Positions 26,544 to 35,662 are shown, counted from the first letter of the stretch. The stretch: 64,000 bases of DNA from JAFEDN01 sp963832945 (GCA_963832945.1 CAWHVV010000006.1:124001-188000); one strand, 5' to 3'. A program made the numbers and translations. Notes: generated from the letters alone by a model not told the origin.

Positions 26544-27740
26544 ATGGCGATTCAAACTGATTTATTAATTTCAGGGCTGACCGTTCATTCAGCGCAGGGT
26601 GTTTGGCCTCGGGCTTCGGTATCCATTCAGAACGGCGTTATTGGTGAAATTTTTCGCGATGCAGCGCCGCAATCTTTTGGGGAGCACCTAAAATTTCCTG
26701 CGTCTTATCATTTGGTACCGGGTCGAATTGATATGCATATTCACGGAGCGCAGGGCGTTGATGTGATGGACGCCACCCCGGCAGCTCTCGATCAAATCCG
26801 CCAGTCGCTGGCCGCGGAGGGCGTGACTGGATTTTTGGCCACCACGGTCACCGAGTCTGTGGAAAAGATTAATTTGGCACTTCAAAATATTGATAATTAT
26901 CAAAAAAATATTTCCAAAGCTGTTGCTGGAGCTGAAATTTTGGGAATTCATTTAGAAGGTCCGTTTATTTCTCCGCGGCACGCCGGCGCTCACCGCATCG
27001 AGCTGATATTGGCGCCTGACCTGAATTTATTTGACCGCTGGCAGGCTTACGCAGGAGGCCGGATTAAATTGGTCACCGTAGCCCCTGAGCTTACGGGCGG
27101 CATTGAGCTTATTCATTATCTGCATCGTCATGGTCTTATTGCGTCGATTGGCCACACCGATGCTGATTTTAAAACCACTGGCCTGGCGGTGGCCGCCGGT
27201 GCGCGCCATGCCACTCACCTGTTTAACGCCATGCGGGGTTTTCATCATCGTGAGCCAGGTTGTGTGGGAGCGATATTGCTCAATCCAGGGGTGCTGGCTG
27301 AATTAATCGCGGATGGCTATCATTGTCATCCTGCCGCCCTTGACCTGGCGTTTCGGCTGAAAGGCAAAGAGGGTTTAGTACTGGTAACCGACGCAATGCG
27401 CGCCAAATGCTGTGGAAGCACCGGCCCGTTCGATTTAGGCGGACAAACCGTCATGGTTCATGAAGGCGCCGCACGCTTAAAAAATGGTGTACTGGCGGGC
27501 AGTGTTTTGACGATGACGCAAGCGGTAAAAAACATGCTGCGTTTTACCCCGCTTACACTCGATGATCTGATTTATTTAACCAGTATTAACCCCGCAAAAG
27601 CATTGAGAATTGACGAGAAAAAGGGGACAATTTTTCCCGGTAAAGACGCCGATCTTGCCGTTCTCGACGATCATCTGGAAGTGGTATTGACGGTGAGCAA
27701 TGGGCGAATCATCTATCAACGGGACAGCAATTTTCGCTGA
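26544..27740 (+). CDS. nagA: N-acetylglucosamine-6-phosphate deacetylase
   Basis: This encodes 398 residues, an amidohydrolase barrel. P-G-R-I-D-M-H-I-H-G near 55-65 holds the first metal ligands, L-E-G-P-F-I-S near 140 the metal Glu, and G-H-T-D-A and H-L-F-N-A-M-R-G-F-H-H-R-E-P the later His ligands. T-D-A-M carries the catalytic Asp. It removes acetate from GlcNAc-6-P. The last five codons and the TGA stop (27725-27740) lie inside the left end of the mobile repeat copy C, so the native C-terminus was replaced by the insertion. Catalytic residues are far from this change. Confidence 0.93.
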   Translation: MAIQTDLLISGLTVHSAQGVWPRASVSIQNGVIGEIFRDAAPQSFGEHLKFPASYHLVPGRIDMHIHGAQGVDVMDATPAALDQIRQSLAAEGVTGFLATTVTESVEKINLALQNIDNYQKNISKAVAGAEILGIHLEGPFISPRHAGAHRIELILAPDLNLFDRWQAYAGGRIKLVTVAPELTGGIELIHYLHRHGLIASIGHTDADFKTTGLAVAAGARHATHLFNAMRGFHHREPGCVGAILLNPGVLAELIADGYHCHPAALDLAFRLKGKEGLVLVTDAMRAKCCGSTGPFDLGGQTVMVHEGAARLKNGVLAGSVLTMTQAVKNMLRFTPLTLDDLIYLTSINPAKALRIDEKKGTIFPGKDADLAVLDDHLEVVLTVSNGRIIYQRDSNFR

Positions 27741-27875
27741 GTACAGCGAAAATTGCTTCCTGTTTTTATCCTGCGCTCGGCGGAGCCGATGCTCGGAATG
27801 AAGGGGGAGACGCTACGCTATCTCCCCCTTGCGATCCCCCATCGGGCAGAGAATTTTCTGCGAAAATTATTTTTC
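27725..27875. mobile_element. Non-autonomous element, copy C, right end missing
   Basis: It starts CAGCAATTTTCGCTGA. Its left end forms a perfect hairpin, with AGCAATTTTCGCTG pairing across AGTA. The central hairpin is AAGGGGGAGA / TCTCCCCCTT with a new 10-base loop (CGCTACGCTA). It stops just before the stop codon of the convergent M50 gene; about 55 bases of the right end are lost. It provides the end of nagA. Confidence 0.8.
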
Positions 27876-29009
27876 TCATAGATTCATTTTAAATTCGATA
27901 ATGTGGGATAAGTCCCGGAGTGAAATCACTCCGTAGAGACGCTCATTTTCCGTTACCAGCAGACGTCCGGTTTTTTCAGTGACCATTTTTTTCAGGGCGT
28001 CAACCACACTAGTTTGCGCATCACAGGTTATTTCCGGGGAAAGGGGCTTCATGACTTCCCTGACAGTGGTGCGGGACCAATTTTCACGGGGAATCGTTCG
28101 GATTTCATCAAAAGAAATGGATCCCGATAATTGATCGTTTTGGGTGACCGGATACATTTTGTAATAATGCTGGTGAAAATAATTATCAACCAATTCCTGC
28201 AGACTCAAATTCGGCGGTACGGTAATGGGATTAGGCTTGGTATATTTTTTAATTTTATCATTGTGAAATACTTCCTGAATGAGAAAATTTTGATAGGAGG
28301 CCTGTGCGGCGTTTTTTAAAAAAAATCCGATCAGACACATCCACACGCCGCTAATCAAAGCACCTTTGATAAACAGCAATATTCCCAGAAAAATCAGCGC
28401 CCAGCCCCATCCCTTCCCCCAAAAGCAGGCGACGCGGGTGGCCCATTTAAAATCCTTTTTCCAGCCCCACAGTATCGAACGAAAGATTCGACCGCCGTCG
28501 AGGGGAAAGCCCGGTAAAAGGTTAAAAATACCCAGAAGAATATTAATGAAACTGAGATAATGGAGTACGCCAATGAACGCCTGAGGCCATCCGGCGCCGG
28601 CTCCAAATCGAAAGACTAAATAAAAACAGGCTCCTAAAAAAAAGCTGGCGGCCGGACCGGCGGCGGCCATTAGAAATTCTGTTTTGGCTTCAGCCGGTTC
28701 CTGGCTCATTTCAGCAACACCGCCGAAAATAAATAACTGGATACCGGTGATCGGCAGGCCGTAACGACGTCCAACCAGAGAATGGCAAAGCTCATGAAAG
28801 ACGATGGAGAAAAATAGACCCAGAGCGCCGCATATCCCCATGAGCCAATACGTCAATGGCGTCAGGCCCTTATAAACAAAAGGAAAATATCCCACGGCCA
28901 GAGTCCAGGCAATGAGAAACGCCAAAAAAAACCAGCTTGGATTAATTCGGACCTCAAAGCCGAAAGGCCTGAATAAATAAATATCCGAATTTTTTTTACC
29001 GTGGTCCAT
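27876..29009 (-). CDS. Site-2-type (M50) membrane metalloprotease with CBS domains
   Basis: From ATG 29009 the product has about 377 residues; an upstream start at 29045 adds 12 hydrophobic residues. Zinc site 1 is F-H-E-L-C-H in a membrane helix near residue 85. N-L-L-P-G-F-P-L-D-G-G-R near 190 supplies the third ligand. After six membrane segments a cytoplasmic pair of CBS domains (about 240-377) may sense adenine nucleotides. It belongs to the SpoIVFB-like/Rip3 group. The substrate is unknown. It is convergent with nagA across the truncated mobile repeat. Confidence 0.88.
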   Translation of the reverse strand: MDHGKKNSDIYLFRPFGFEVRINPSWFFLAFLIAWTLAVGYFPFVYKGLTPLTYWLMGICGALGLFFSIVFHELCHSLVGRRYGLPITGIQLFIFGGVAEMSQEPAEAKTEFLMAAAGPAASFFLGACFYLVFRFGAGAGWPQAFIGVLHYLSFINILLGIFNLLPGFPLDGGRIFRSILWGWKKDFKWATRVACFWGKGWGWALIFLGILLFIKGALISGVWMCLIGFFLKNAAQASYQNFLIQEVFHNDKIKKYTKPNPITVPPNLSLQELVDNYFHQHYYKMYPVTQNDQLSGSISFDEIRTIPRENWSRTTVREVMKPLSPEITCDAQTSVVDALKKMVTEKTGRLLVTENERLYGVISLRDLSHIIEFKMNL

Positions 29010-29036
29010 AACATATAATATTAGTATTAAAACCAG

Positions 29037-29050
29037 GGGGGTCAAGTCTT
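29037..29050 (+). repeat. Isolated GGGGTCAAGTCTT half-site
   Basis: This matches the terminal sequence of the RAYT element and of the 85-bp palindrome, without a partner arm. It lies between the M50 gene start and mobile repeat copy D. Confidence 0.5.
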
Positions 29051-29062
29051 ATTCAGGATTAG

Positions 29063-29267
29063 CAGCAATTCCCGCTGAGTACAGCGAAAATTGCTTCCTG
29101 TTTTTATCCTGTGCTCGGCGGAGCCGATGCTCTTCATTACGGGGGAGAATCGCGATTCTCCCCCCTTGCGATCCCCCATCGCGGGAATAATTTTCTACGA
29201 AAATTATTTTTTATAAGGGTGATTTATTTTATTAAATCAAATAATTAAAATTCACCGGGAATTGCTG
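29063..29267. mobile_element. Non-autonomous 205-bp element, copy D, with 9-bp target duplication
   Basis: The ends are CAGCAATTCCCGCTGA and TTCACCGGGAATTGCTG. CAGGATTAG at 29054-29062 is repeated exactly at 29268-29276, a perfect 9-bp target duplication. The GC-rich palindrome is at 29141-29164. The right copy of the target lies over the stop codon of the Rpn gene (29273-29275), so the insertion site was the very 3' end of that gene. Confidence 0.9.
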
Positions 29268-29272
29268 CAGGA

Positions 29273-30261
29273 TTAGGCTTTTTCACGTTGCAATTCAGCG
29301 ATGATTTCCTGAATGATGCTCATCTCAATACCGGTATTTTTCGCCACAAAAACAGGCGGTAATCCTTCGCGGAGTAAATTTCTTGCTATTATTCTGCTTT
29401 TGCTTTGTTCACCCAGCTGTACTCCTTGTTGTACGCCCTGTTGTATACGCCCTGTTGTATTCCCTGTTGTACTCCTTGTTGGATTCCTTCCTTGAACCCT
29501 TCCTGTCTCTGAAATTGTGCAAGTGTCATGGTTTTGGCTCCTGTCTCTTTAGGCAACTCTCTGGCGATTAATTCCTGAAACTGGTTTTCGTCACTATCGC
29601 CTCTTTCGTACATATAATACAATAAACTAGTCACATAATCATCCCCGGCATGCTGGTTCATCAGCACTTTCAGCAGGTCCATAAAGCTTCTCAATGCCGG
29701 TAAAATATCACGGTCAAATATATGCTTCATGGCTAAATCCATTACCCCCACCCATAGCGAGCGGCGCAGATCTTCATCGGGGATTTGATTAAGTTCAATC
29801 AATTGAAAGGGTTGCAACGCATAATGGGTAATCAACTCCGGCGGGGCCTGGATCAGGGCTTTGATATCACGTGGATAACGCCAGCGCGTTTTGCCATTAT
29901 AGTAGACCAGGGTGTAAACCAAAGGTACAGTCTTGTATCGCACCCAATGGCGGTGCATGACGGCAACCTGATAGCGGAGCACGCGCAGGGACATATTTTT
30001 TCGGGGAACAGATTGATGTTCCACCAGAGCAGCAATATAGGCGCATTGGGTATGATGCTTTAGCGGAACAGAATAGAGCATATCGGTGATTTGGCCTTTC
30101 AGAATGGGGGTATGGAATTTATCTTTACAGAGCTCGATATCCTCGAGCGCTATCGCGTGCAATAAATCCGGTGGCAAGTGCTGCTGGAAAAATTCCTTGG
30201 CGACTCGCAGATCAGACATCGAGCTGGTAAAAAAGTTGTCATGCGTAATGACTGAAGACAA
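29273..30261 (-). pseudogene. Rpn-family recombination-promoting nuclease/putative transposase, frameshifted in its repeat
   Basis: The N-terminal 200 residues are the PD-(D/E)XK nuclease of the Rpn/Transposase_31 family. Asp near 60 (I-T-D-M-L-Y) and E-H-Q-S near 82-85 are the metal-binding residues. Near residue 260 comes a Gly-Val/Ile-Gln-Gln repeat. A two-base TA gain at about 29444-29447 shifts the frame, so the present product ends at 29389 after 290 residues. In the restored frame the protein continues through G-V-Q-L-G-E-Q-S-K-S-R and a helical tail to TAA at 29273. The repeat DNA makes slippage likely, so this may be a reversible off state rather than decay. Such nucleases nick DNA and raise recA-independent recombination. 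Confidence 0.8.
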
Positions 30262-30355
30262 ATAAATTTACTCCTGAAAATTAATTATTAATATGGATGA
30301 ATTATCCATGAGTAATCTGTTTGATCAACCCCGGGAAAAAATTCTCCCTGATAAA

Positions 30356-30436
30356 ATAAGGCTCATACAGAGCAGAGGCTTTGCCTCGCGCAGGATAAAA
30401 TAGGAAGCAATTATCGTTGTATTCAGCGAGTTGCTG
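30356..30436. mobile_element. Degraded fragment of the 205-bp element, copy F (reverse)
   Basis: About 80 bases match the reverse complement of the element's left end (GCGCAGGATAAAA, GGAAGCAATT, then CAGCGAGTTGCTG at the outer end). The rest is lost. It abuts the left end of the IS1380 element. The stretch 30262-30565 holds only this fragment and the presumed IS left end. Confidence 0.6.
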
Positions 30437-30443
30437 TGATGCA

Positions 30444-32317
30444 CCCGTAATTTCTCATCAAAATAATTGAATTGCCCCGTTTTCTCAGCCAAATCAATGG
30501 AGTAAACTAGTTTAACCACAACAGATATACCACCCATCAGGTGAAAAAACGGAGGTGATAGAATAATGACACAAGGATTACTGCCCTTTCAATACCTGCG
30601 CGAAAAAACGGAAACGAACTTGACCTCTTTTGCCGGATTGCCGCTCTATCTGGATTTGATCCATGTTTCCGGTTTATGGACGGCCATTCAACAGCTACTA
30701 CAATCCAAAACCCAGGGCTGGCCTGATTTGCAGGTGATTTTATCGCTGATCTTATTGAACCTGGCGGGTGGAGACTGCGTGGAAGATGTTGAGCGTCTGG
30801 AGCGGGATGAAGGTCTTGCCACGTTGTTGTTGCGCATTAAAACACACGGCATGAAACGCCAAGAACGGCGAGCCTTTGATAAACGCTGGAGAAAAGAAAA
30901 AAAGCGCGCCCTGCCTTCTACTTCCGCTATCCATCGTTATTTAGAATTATTCCATCATGCGGCGGAAGAAAAAAAACGGGTCGAAGGAACAGCGTTTATT
31001 CCAGCGCCCAATCGTTTATTGCAAGCGCTTTTGTTGTTGAACGTTCCCCTCATTGAGTTTGCTCAACGTCATAACCCGTTAAAAACGGCCACATTAGATC
31101 AAGACGCGACGCTGGCACAAACGCATAAACGGACGGCCTTTTACAGCTACAAAAAATTTAAAGCGTATCAACCCCTGAACACCTATTGGCACGAACAAGG
31201 CTTGCTGATTCACAGCGAATTTAGAGATGGCAACGTACCCGCCGGTTATGAGCAGTTACGCGTATTGCGAGAAGCACTCAAGCTATTACCGCCGGAAGTC
31301 GTCAAAGTATTTCTGCGCTCGGATTCGGCGGGCTATCAGCAAGAATTACTGGAATATTGTGCCGAAGGCCAGGATGAACGCTTCGGGGTAATTGAATTTG
31401 CCATAGCGTCAAAAGTGAGCGAATCCTTTAAACAAGCGGTGGCGCAAATACCGGTAGAGAAATGGCAGCGGATTTATCAAGAAGAGGCTTCTGGCCAACG
31501 TGTTGAAACCGGTCAGGAATGGGCGGAAGTGTGCTTTGTGCCGAACTGGGTTGGGCACAGCAAAAAAAATCCACACTATCGTTATCTGGCGATTCGGGAG
31601 CGCATGGCTGTGCAAATGGAATGTGAAGAAGTGGAACCGGTCCAACAGGAACTACCGTTTCAAACACTGGAAATGAATCAGGGCCAGTATAAATTATTTG
31701 GCTTAGTGACCAATCGGACACTGGAAGGTAATGCGTTAATCCAGTGGCATCGCCAACGGTGCGGAGACAGCGAAAAAGTGCATCATGTGGAAAAAAGCGA
31801 ATTGGCGGGCGGACAATTTCCGTCGCAAAAATTTGGAGCGAATGCGGCCTGGTGGCAAGTGATGGTGATGACGTTCAACCTCCATCAGATTATGAAACAG
31901 CAGGTGCTGCCGGAGTCGCTCAAAACCAAAGGGTTAAAAGCCTTGCGCTTTCAAGTGATCGCTGTAGCGGGGCGAGTGATTCATCATGCCAAGAGATTGT
32001 TGATTAAACTGAGCGGCGGAAAAGAGATGGCCGAGCGTATTGGCTGGATGAGAGAGCGGATCAGGGTGTTGGCGCAAGGACCGCCTCCCTTATCCGTGGT
32101 CTGACGCAGACCAACAAGGGGAGCAGAAATCTCCCAATACGAAGTCCTATGGATAGACTTTTGCTAAAAGGGAACGAAAACTCATGGTTTCGGTGCTTAA
32201 AAGCCGAGGGGGTTAGGCCTTCATTAGGTTCAATACAAAAACGACGGTAAAATAGCCATTTTTTGAAAAATGCAGCAAAAATGGCGAGTAGCTGACGACT
32301 TTGAAAAATTAGGTGGG
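30444..32317 (+). mobile_element. IS1380-family insertion sequence (boundaries tentative)
   Basis: One intact transposase gene is flanked by similar inverted sequences. CCCGTAATTTCTCA starts near 30444, and the reverse of TGAAAAATTAGGTGG near 32302-32316 reads CCACCTAATTTTTCA. The match is imperfect and I see no clear 4-bp target duplication, so the ends are provisional. Downstream of the transposase stop about 200 bases of non-coding DNA belong to the element. A 5'-truncated gene lies immediately beyond. Confidence 0.55.
30566..32104 (+). CDS. IS1380-family DDE transposase
   Basis: At 512 residues this has full family length, with GGAGG 10 bases before the ATG. The DDE triad fits D-Q-D-A-T-L near 188, R-S-D-S-A-G-Y near 253 and the Glu in H-V-E-K-S-E-L-A-G-G-Q-F-P-S near 410. 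G-A-N-A-A-W-W is the IS1380-type signature after it. No frameshift or internal stop is present, so the transposase may be active. The N-terminal region with N-L-A-G-G-D-C-V-E-D-V-E-R-L is also typical of the group. Confidence 0.92.
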   Translation: MTQGLLPFQYLREKTETNLTSFAGLPLYLDLIHVSGLWTAIQQLLQSKTQGWPDLQVILSLILLNLAGGDCVEDVERLERDEGLATLLLRIKTHGMKRQERRAFDKRWRKEKKRALPSTSAIHRYLELFHHAAEEKKRVEGTAFIPAPNRLLQALLLLNVPLIEFAQRHNPLKTATLDQDATLAQTHKRTAFYSYKKFKAYQPLNTYWHEQGLLIHSEFRDGNVPAGYEQLRVLREALKLLPPEVVKVFLRSDSAGYQQELLEYCAEGQDERFGVIEFAIASKVSESFKQAVAQIPVEKWQRIYQEEASGQRVETGQEWAEVCFVPNWVGHSKKNPHYRYLAIRERMAVQMECEEVEPVQQELPFQTLEMNQGQYKLFGLVTNRTLEGNALIQWHRQRCGDSEKVHHVEKSELAGGQFPSQKFGANAAWWQVMVMTFNLHQIMKQQVLPESLKTKGLKALRFQVIAVAGRVIHHAKRLLIKLSGGKEMAERIGWMRERIRVLAQGPPPLSVV

Positions 32318-32382
32318 AGATTTTGGGCACGCTTTTGAATTGACGCAACTTGGATTCAAAAGTAAAATAAAACGGATAAATT

Positions 32383-32736
32383 GCGCCTGCAAATTGCAAT
32401 GTTACAAAATATGAACTTGATCCCGATAAATTAAAACGTATTGATAAAATTTGGCAATGGAAATTTTCCATACAAAGTTTAATTAATCAAGAAATTATTC
32501 GCTTAGGATATAAAAAAGACAAATCAGTTAACAATCGCATTACCTTCCTAAATGGATTTAATAGAAACATAAATGATTATCATTATAGCCCACTCTGTGA
32601 TATTTCCGGAAAAAATTTATTAAGCGGTCTAGAAATTTTAAAGGACAAAGTAAAGACAACTAAAGAGCATAAAACTAGTCATTCAGAAGACCAAATAAAT
32701 AATTTGATCACGCAATTCCCGACACTTAGCCAATAA
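32383..32736 (+). pseudogene. 5'-truncated remnant of an unknown gene
   Basis: One frame is open for 117 codons up to TAA 32734-32736 but has no start codon at its 5' side. The stop just upstream lies in presumed IS-proximal DNA. The reading is protein-like (K-Y-E-L-D-P-D-K-L-K-R-I-D-K-I-W-Q-W) with lysine- and asparagine-rich helices. It is not recognised. The IS1380 insertion probably removed its 5' part. The remainder of 32105-32829 contains only IS 3' DNA and AT-rich spacer. Confidence 0.5.
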
Positions 32737-32829
32737 TCATGGAATAAATTACTCTCTTGGGATGTTGTTAATTAATTTAATAACAGATAATAACGGTACT
32801 GGCTATGAAAAGTCGCCATGGCGTCAAAT

Positions 32830-33291
32830 TCACAATGTCAGCCAGCCGCATTGACGCCAGGCCTCGTAGATAATGACTGCGGCTGCGTTGGACAGGTTTA
32901 AACTGCGGCTGTGAGTGCGCATGGGAATGCGGATTTTTCGGTTGTCGGCGAATTGTGTTAAAATCGCCGGGGGTAAACCGCGGGATTCAGGGCCAAACAA
33001 AAATCCATCCCCGTCCTGATAAGTGACGTCCGCATAATTTTGCGTGGCTTTCGTGGTGCACGCAAACAAACGAGATAAAGGTTTTAGCCTGAGAAATTCA
33101 TCAAAATGAGTATATTCAGTAATATTAGCCCATTCATGATAATCCAGACCTGCGCGTCGTAACTGTTTTTCGCTCAAATCAAAACCTAGCGGATGAATTA
33201 AATGAAGCTGAGCGCCGGTGTTGGCGCATAAGCGAATAATATTTCCCGTATTCGGCGGAATTTCCGGCTCAAATAGCACAATGTGAAACAT
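32830..33291 (-). CDS. trmL: tRNA (cytidine/uridine-34-2'-O)-methyltransferase
   Basis: At 153 residues this is a compact SPOUT methyltransferase. P-E-I-P-P-N-T-G-N-I-I-R-L-C-A-N-T near 10-26 is the TrmL start. L-F-G-P-E-S-R-G-L-P near 98 and I-P-M-R-T-H-S-R-S-L-N-L-S-N-A form the knotted SAM site. It methylates the wobble base of tRNA-Leu. ATG 33291 is preferred; a GTG at 33294 overlaps the mlaA stop by one base, so the two genes are coupled. Confidence 0.95.
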   Translation of the reverse strand: MFHIVLFEPEIPPNTGNIIRLCANTGAQLHLIHPLGFDLSEKQLRRAGLDYHEWANITEYTHFDEFLRLKPLSRLFACTTKATQNYADVTYQDGDGFLFGPESRGLPPAILTQFADNRKIRIPMRTHSRSLNLSNAAAVIIYEAWRQCGWLTL

Positions 33292-33293
33292 CA

Positions 33294-34196
33294 CTACAAT
33301 TCATTTCCGGCATTATCGTCGTCGGTGGGTGGATTTTCGGTTTCAGTTGTGTAAGGGGGAAAATCGGTTTCATGCCAGTTTTGTTCCAGTTCATGGTTAC
33401 GGCTTTGTAAATAAGCACTGCGCACGAAAATATAAGGATCGAAAGCATCCTGAACTAATTTATCCGCGGGTAACAGGTTCGCACGTTTGTTAACCATACT
33501 CAGGGCGAAGGCCCCATAGCTATAATATTGCGGTTCGATATAATTGAACGGCCATGTCGCTATGGCGGGGATTCTGCCGAATGCATCGCGCGTCGTCGTT
33601 GGCCCTAAGAAAGGCAGCACTAAATAAGGCTGCGGTTTTAATCCGTACGGGCCTCCCCAATAAGCTAATGTCATCCCAAAATCCTCATGATGCTTTGGAA
33701 GACCGGCGCGGGAAGCGATATCAAAAAGTCCCCCTATGCCAAAAGTGGTATTCAAAATAAAGCGCCATAAGTCAGCGGTAAAATAGGCGAATTTAGCCTG
33801 CAGCAGGTCATTGGGAATGGTGGTGAGCATATCAATGTTATCAAAGAAATTAGTCACGCCTTTATGGATGGGCGTGGGAGTCACATGGTCGTAAGCTTTA
33901 GCAATGGGACGTAAAATCCAGTGATCGAGTCTATCGTTAAAAGCATACATCTTACGGTTGAATTTTTCATAAGGGTCGACATTTTGCGGCGGCGCCTGAG
34001 GAGGTGCGGTATCAATATCCTCTTCATCCGCCTCCGGCGCAGTGGATTGACTGGAAACGGGCGGATTGTTTTGAATATCCTTTTGAATATTCTCTGGAGC
34101 GCTGATCGCCGCAGGCTTAACCGGAGACTTTTGGTTTGCGCAGCCCACCAGGAGAAGAGTACTTAACAACGCTAACGACAGATGCCCATTTTTCAT
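33294..34196 (-). CDS. mlaA: Outer-membrane lipid-asymmetry lipoprotein MlaA (VacJ)
   Basis: This encodes 300 residues. The signal peptide ends L-L-V-G-C with Cys19 lipidated. A proline-rich linker of about 50 residues precedes the MlaA domain, which opens D-P-Y-E-K-F-N-R-K-M-Y-A-F-N-D and continues G-V-T-N-F-F-D-N-I. MlaA extracts phospholipids from the outer leaflet and passes them to MlaC. The other mla genes are not in the window. The linker is longer than in E. coli MlaA and rich in P, Q and D. It precedes trmL in an operon. Confidence 0.93.
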   Translation of the reverse strand: MKNGHLSLALLSTLLLVGCANQKSPVKPAAISAPENIQKDIQNNPPVSSQSTAPEADEEDIDTAPPQAPPQNVDPYEKFNRKMYAFNDRLDHWILRPIAKAYDHVTPTPIHKGVTNFFDNIDMLTTIPNDLLQAKFAYFTADLWRFILNTTFGIGGLFDIASRAGLPKHHEDFGMTLAYWGGPYGLKPQPYLVLPFLGPTTTRDAFGRIPAIATWPFNYIEPQYYSYGAFALSMVNKRANLLPADKLVQDAFDPYIFVRSAYLQSRNHELEQNWHETDFPPYTTETENPPTDDDNAGNEL

Positions 34197-34236
34197 CGGA
34201 TATCATCCTCTAAACAAAAAAAGGAGTATAAACATC

Positions 34237-34267
34237 TTGGTTCATTCTGTCATCTCTATGATATAAT
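34237..34267 (+). promoter_or_regulatory. Candidate promoter of mpl
   Basis: TATAAT at 34262-34267 is a perfect -10. TTGGTT at 34237-34242 is a moderate -35 with 19-base spacing. AAGGAGG follows seven bases before the mpl ATG. Confidence 0.4.
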
Positions 34268-34290
34268 TCCGTCAATTTTAAGGAGGGACA

Positions 34291-35661
34291 ATGGCGCGTA
34301 TTCATATTTTAGGAATTTGCGGGACTTTCATGGGCGGTATCGCTTTAATCGCTCGTGAACTGGGTTATGAAGTGTCGGGATCTGATCAAAATATCTACCC
34401 GCCGATGTCAGATACCCTGCAGGCGGCCGGAATTGTTATCCAGGAAGGTTATGATCCGGCGCATTTGCGCCCGCTTCCGGATTTACTGATCGTCGGCAAT
34501 ACCATTTCACGGGGTAATCCCGCGATGGAATATGCTCTCAACAAAAATCTCGCGTACATATCCGGTCCGCAGTGGCTCGCTGAAACAGTACTCAGTAAGC
34601 GACATGTCATTGCCGTGTCGGGAACTCACGGTAAAACCACGACCAGCAGTATTTTAGCCTGGATTTTAACGCAGGCGGATCTTAAGCCCGGCTATCTGAT
34701 CGGTGGAGTGCCGTTGAATTTTCCGGCTACGGCGGCGTTGGGTAAATCACCTTTTTTCCTGATTGAAGCCGATGAGTATGACACCGCCTTTTTTGATAAA
34801 CGTTCTAAATTTTTGCATTATCACCCACGCACTTTAATCATCAATAACCTCGAATACGATCATGCGGATATTTTTTCGGACCTGGAAGCGATTAAAAAAC
34901 AGTTTCAATTGTTATTACGCACGGTGCCTTCCAGCGGGGTAGTGATTTATCCGGCGGATGACGCCGAGATTCCGGACGTCCTGGCGCGCGGTTGCTGGTC
35001 GCCCACCCAGACCATAGGCACTGCGGAGAGTGTCTGGCATGTCCGCAACAAAACTGCGGACGGGAGCCGTTTCGAACTCTGGCATCGTGATCAGAGACTC
35101 GGAGTGGTGAAGTGGTCGATGATTGGCGATCATAATGTCCGTAATGCGCTGGCTGCTGCTGCGGCTGCTCATGAAGTCGGAGTGACCAGTGAAGCAGTGA
35201 TCTCGGGATTGAAGAGCTTTCAGGGTGTCAAGAGGCGTATGGAGGTTCGGGGCATCGTCAATGAGATTACTGTCTATGATGACTTTGCTCATCATCCGAC
35301 TGCCATCGCCACCACGTTATCGGGATTACGGTCCAGAGTGGGGGAAAAACGCATTATTGCGGTTCTGCAGTTTGGTTCTAACACCATGAGTGCGGGCGTA
35401 CACCGCGACCGGCTGGCACAGGCTCTCCAGCCGGCGGATAAAGTGATGCTGTTACGGCCCGAGAAATGGGATATTAATGGTTTATTGCGAGAATTGGGCA
35501 GTAAAGCAATAGCCTGTGATCGTGTAGAAACTATTATTGAACATTTGATGAGTGTCGTTCAATCCGAAGACCACATCCTGATTATGAGCAATAAAGGTTT
35601 CGAAGGTATTCACCAGCGTTTATTAAAACGCCTGCAGACAGCCCTTTTGGAGGTTAATTAA
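34291..35661 (+). CDS. mpl: UDP-MurNAc:L-Ala-gamma-D-Glu-meso-DAP ligase
   Basis: At 456 residues this recycles the murein tripeptide by joining it to UDP-MurNAc. I-C-G-T-F-M-G-G-I-A near 9 is the Mur-ligase nucleotide-binding loop. S-G-T-H-G-K-T-T-T-S near 110-118 is the ATP P-loop, and E-A-D-E-Y-D-T-A-F-F-D-K-R-S near 165 is the Mpl-specific segment. The C-terminal domain has Y-D-D-F-A-H-H-P-T-A near 330. Strong ribosome-binding site. Its stop is two bases before mobile repeat copy E. Confidence 0.95.
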   Translation: MARIHILGICGTFMGGIALIARELGYEVSGSDQNIYPPMSDTLQAAGIVIQEGYDPAHLRPLPDLLIVGNTISRGNPAMEYALNKNLAYISGPQWLAETVLSKRHVIAVSGTHGKTTTSSILAWILTQADLKPGYLIGGVPLNFPATAALGKSPFFLIEADEYDTAFFDKRSKFLHYHPRTLIINNLEYDHADIFSDLEAIKKQFQLLLRTVPSSGVVIYPADDAEIPDVLARGCWSPTQTIGTAESVWHVRNKTADGSRFELWHRDQRLGVVKWSMIGDHNVRNALAAAAAAHEVGVTSEAVISGLKSFQGVKRRMEVRGIVNEITVYDDFAHHPTAIATTLSGLRSRVGEKRIIAVLQFGSNTMSAGVHRDRLAQALQPADKVMLLRPEKWDINGLLRELGSKAIACDRVETIIEHLMSVVQSEDHILIMSNKGFEGIHQRLLKRLQTALLEVN

Positions 35662-35662
35662 G

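Noticed and set aside
30325..30537. Minus-strand 70-residue frame
   Set aside because: It is made of the degraded mobile repeat and the IS left end.
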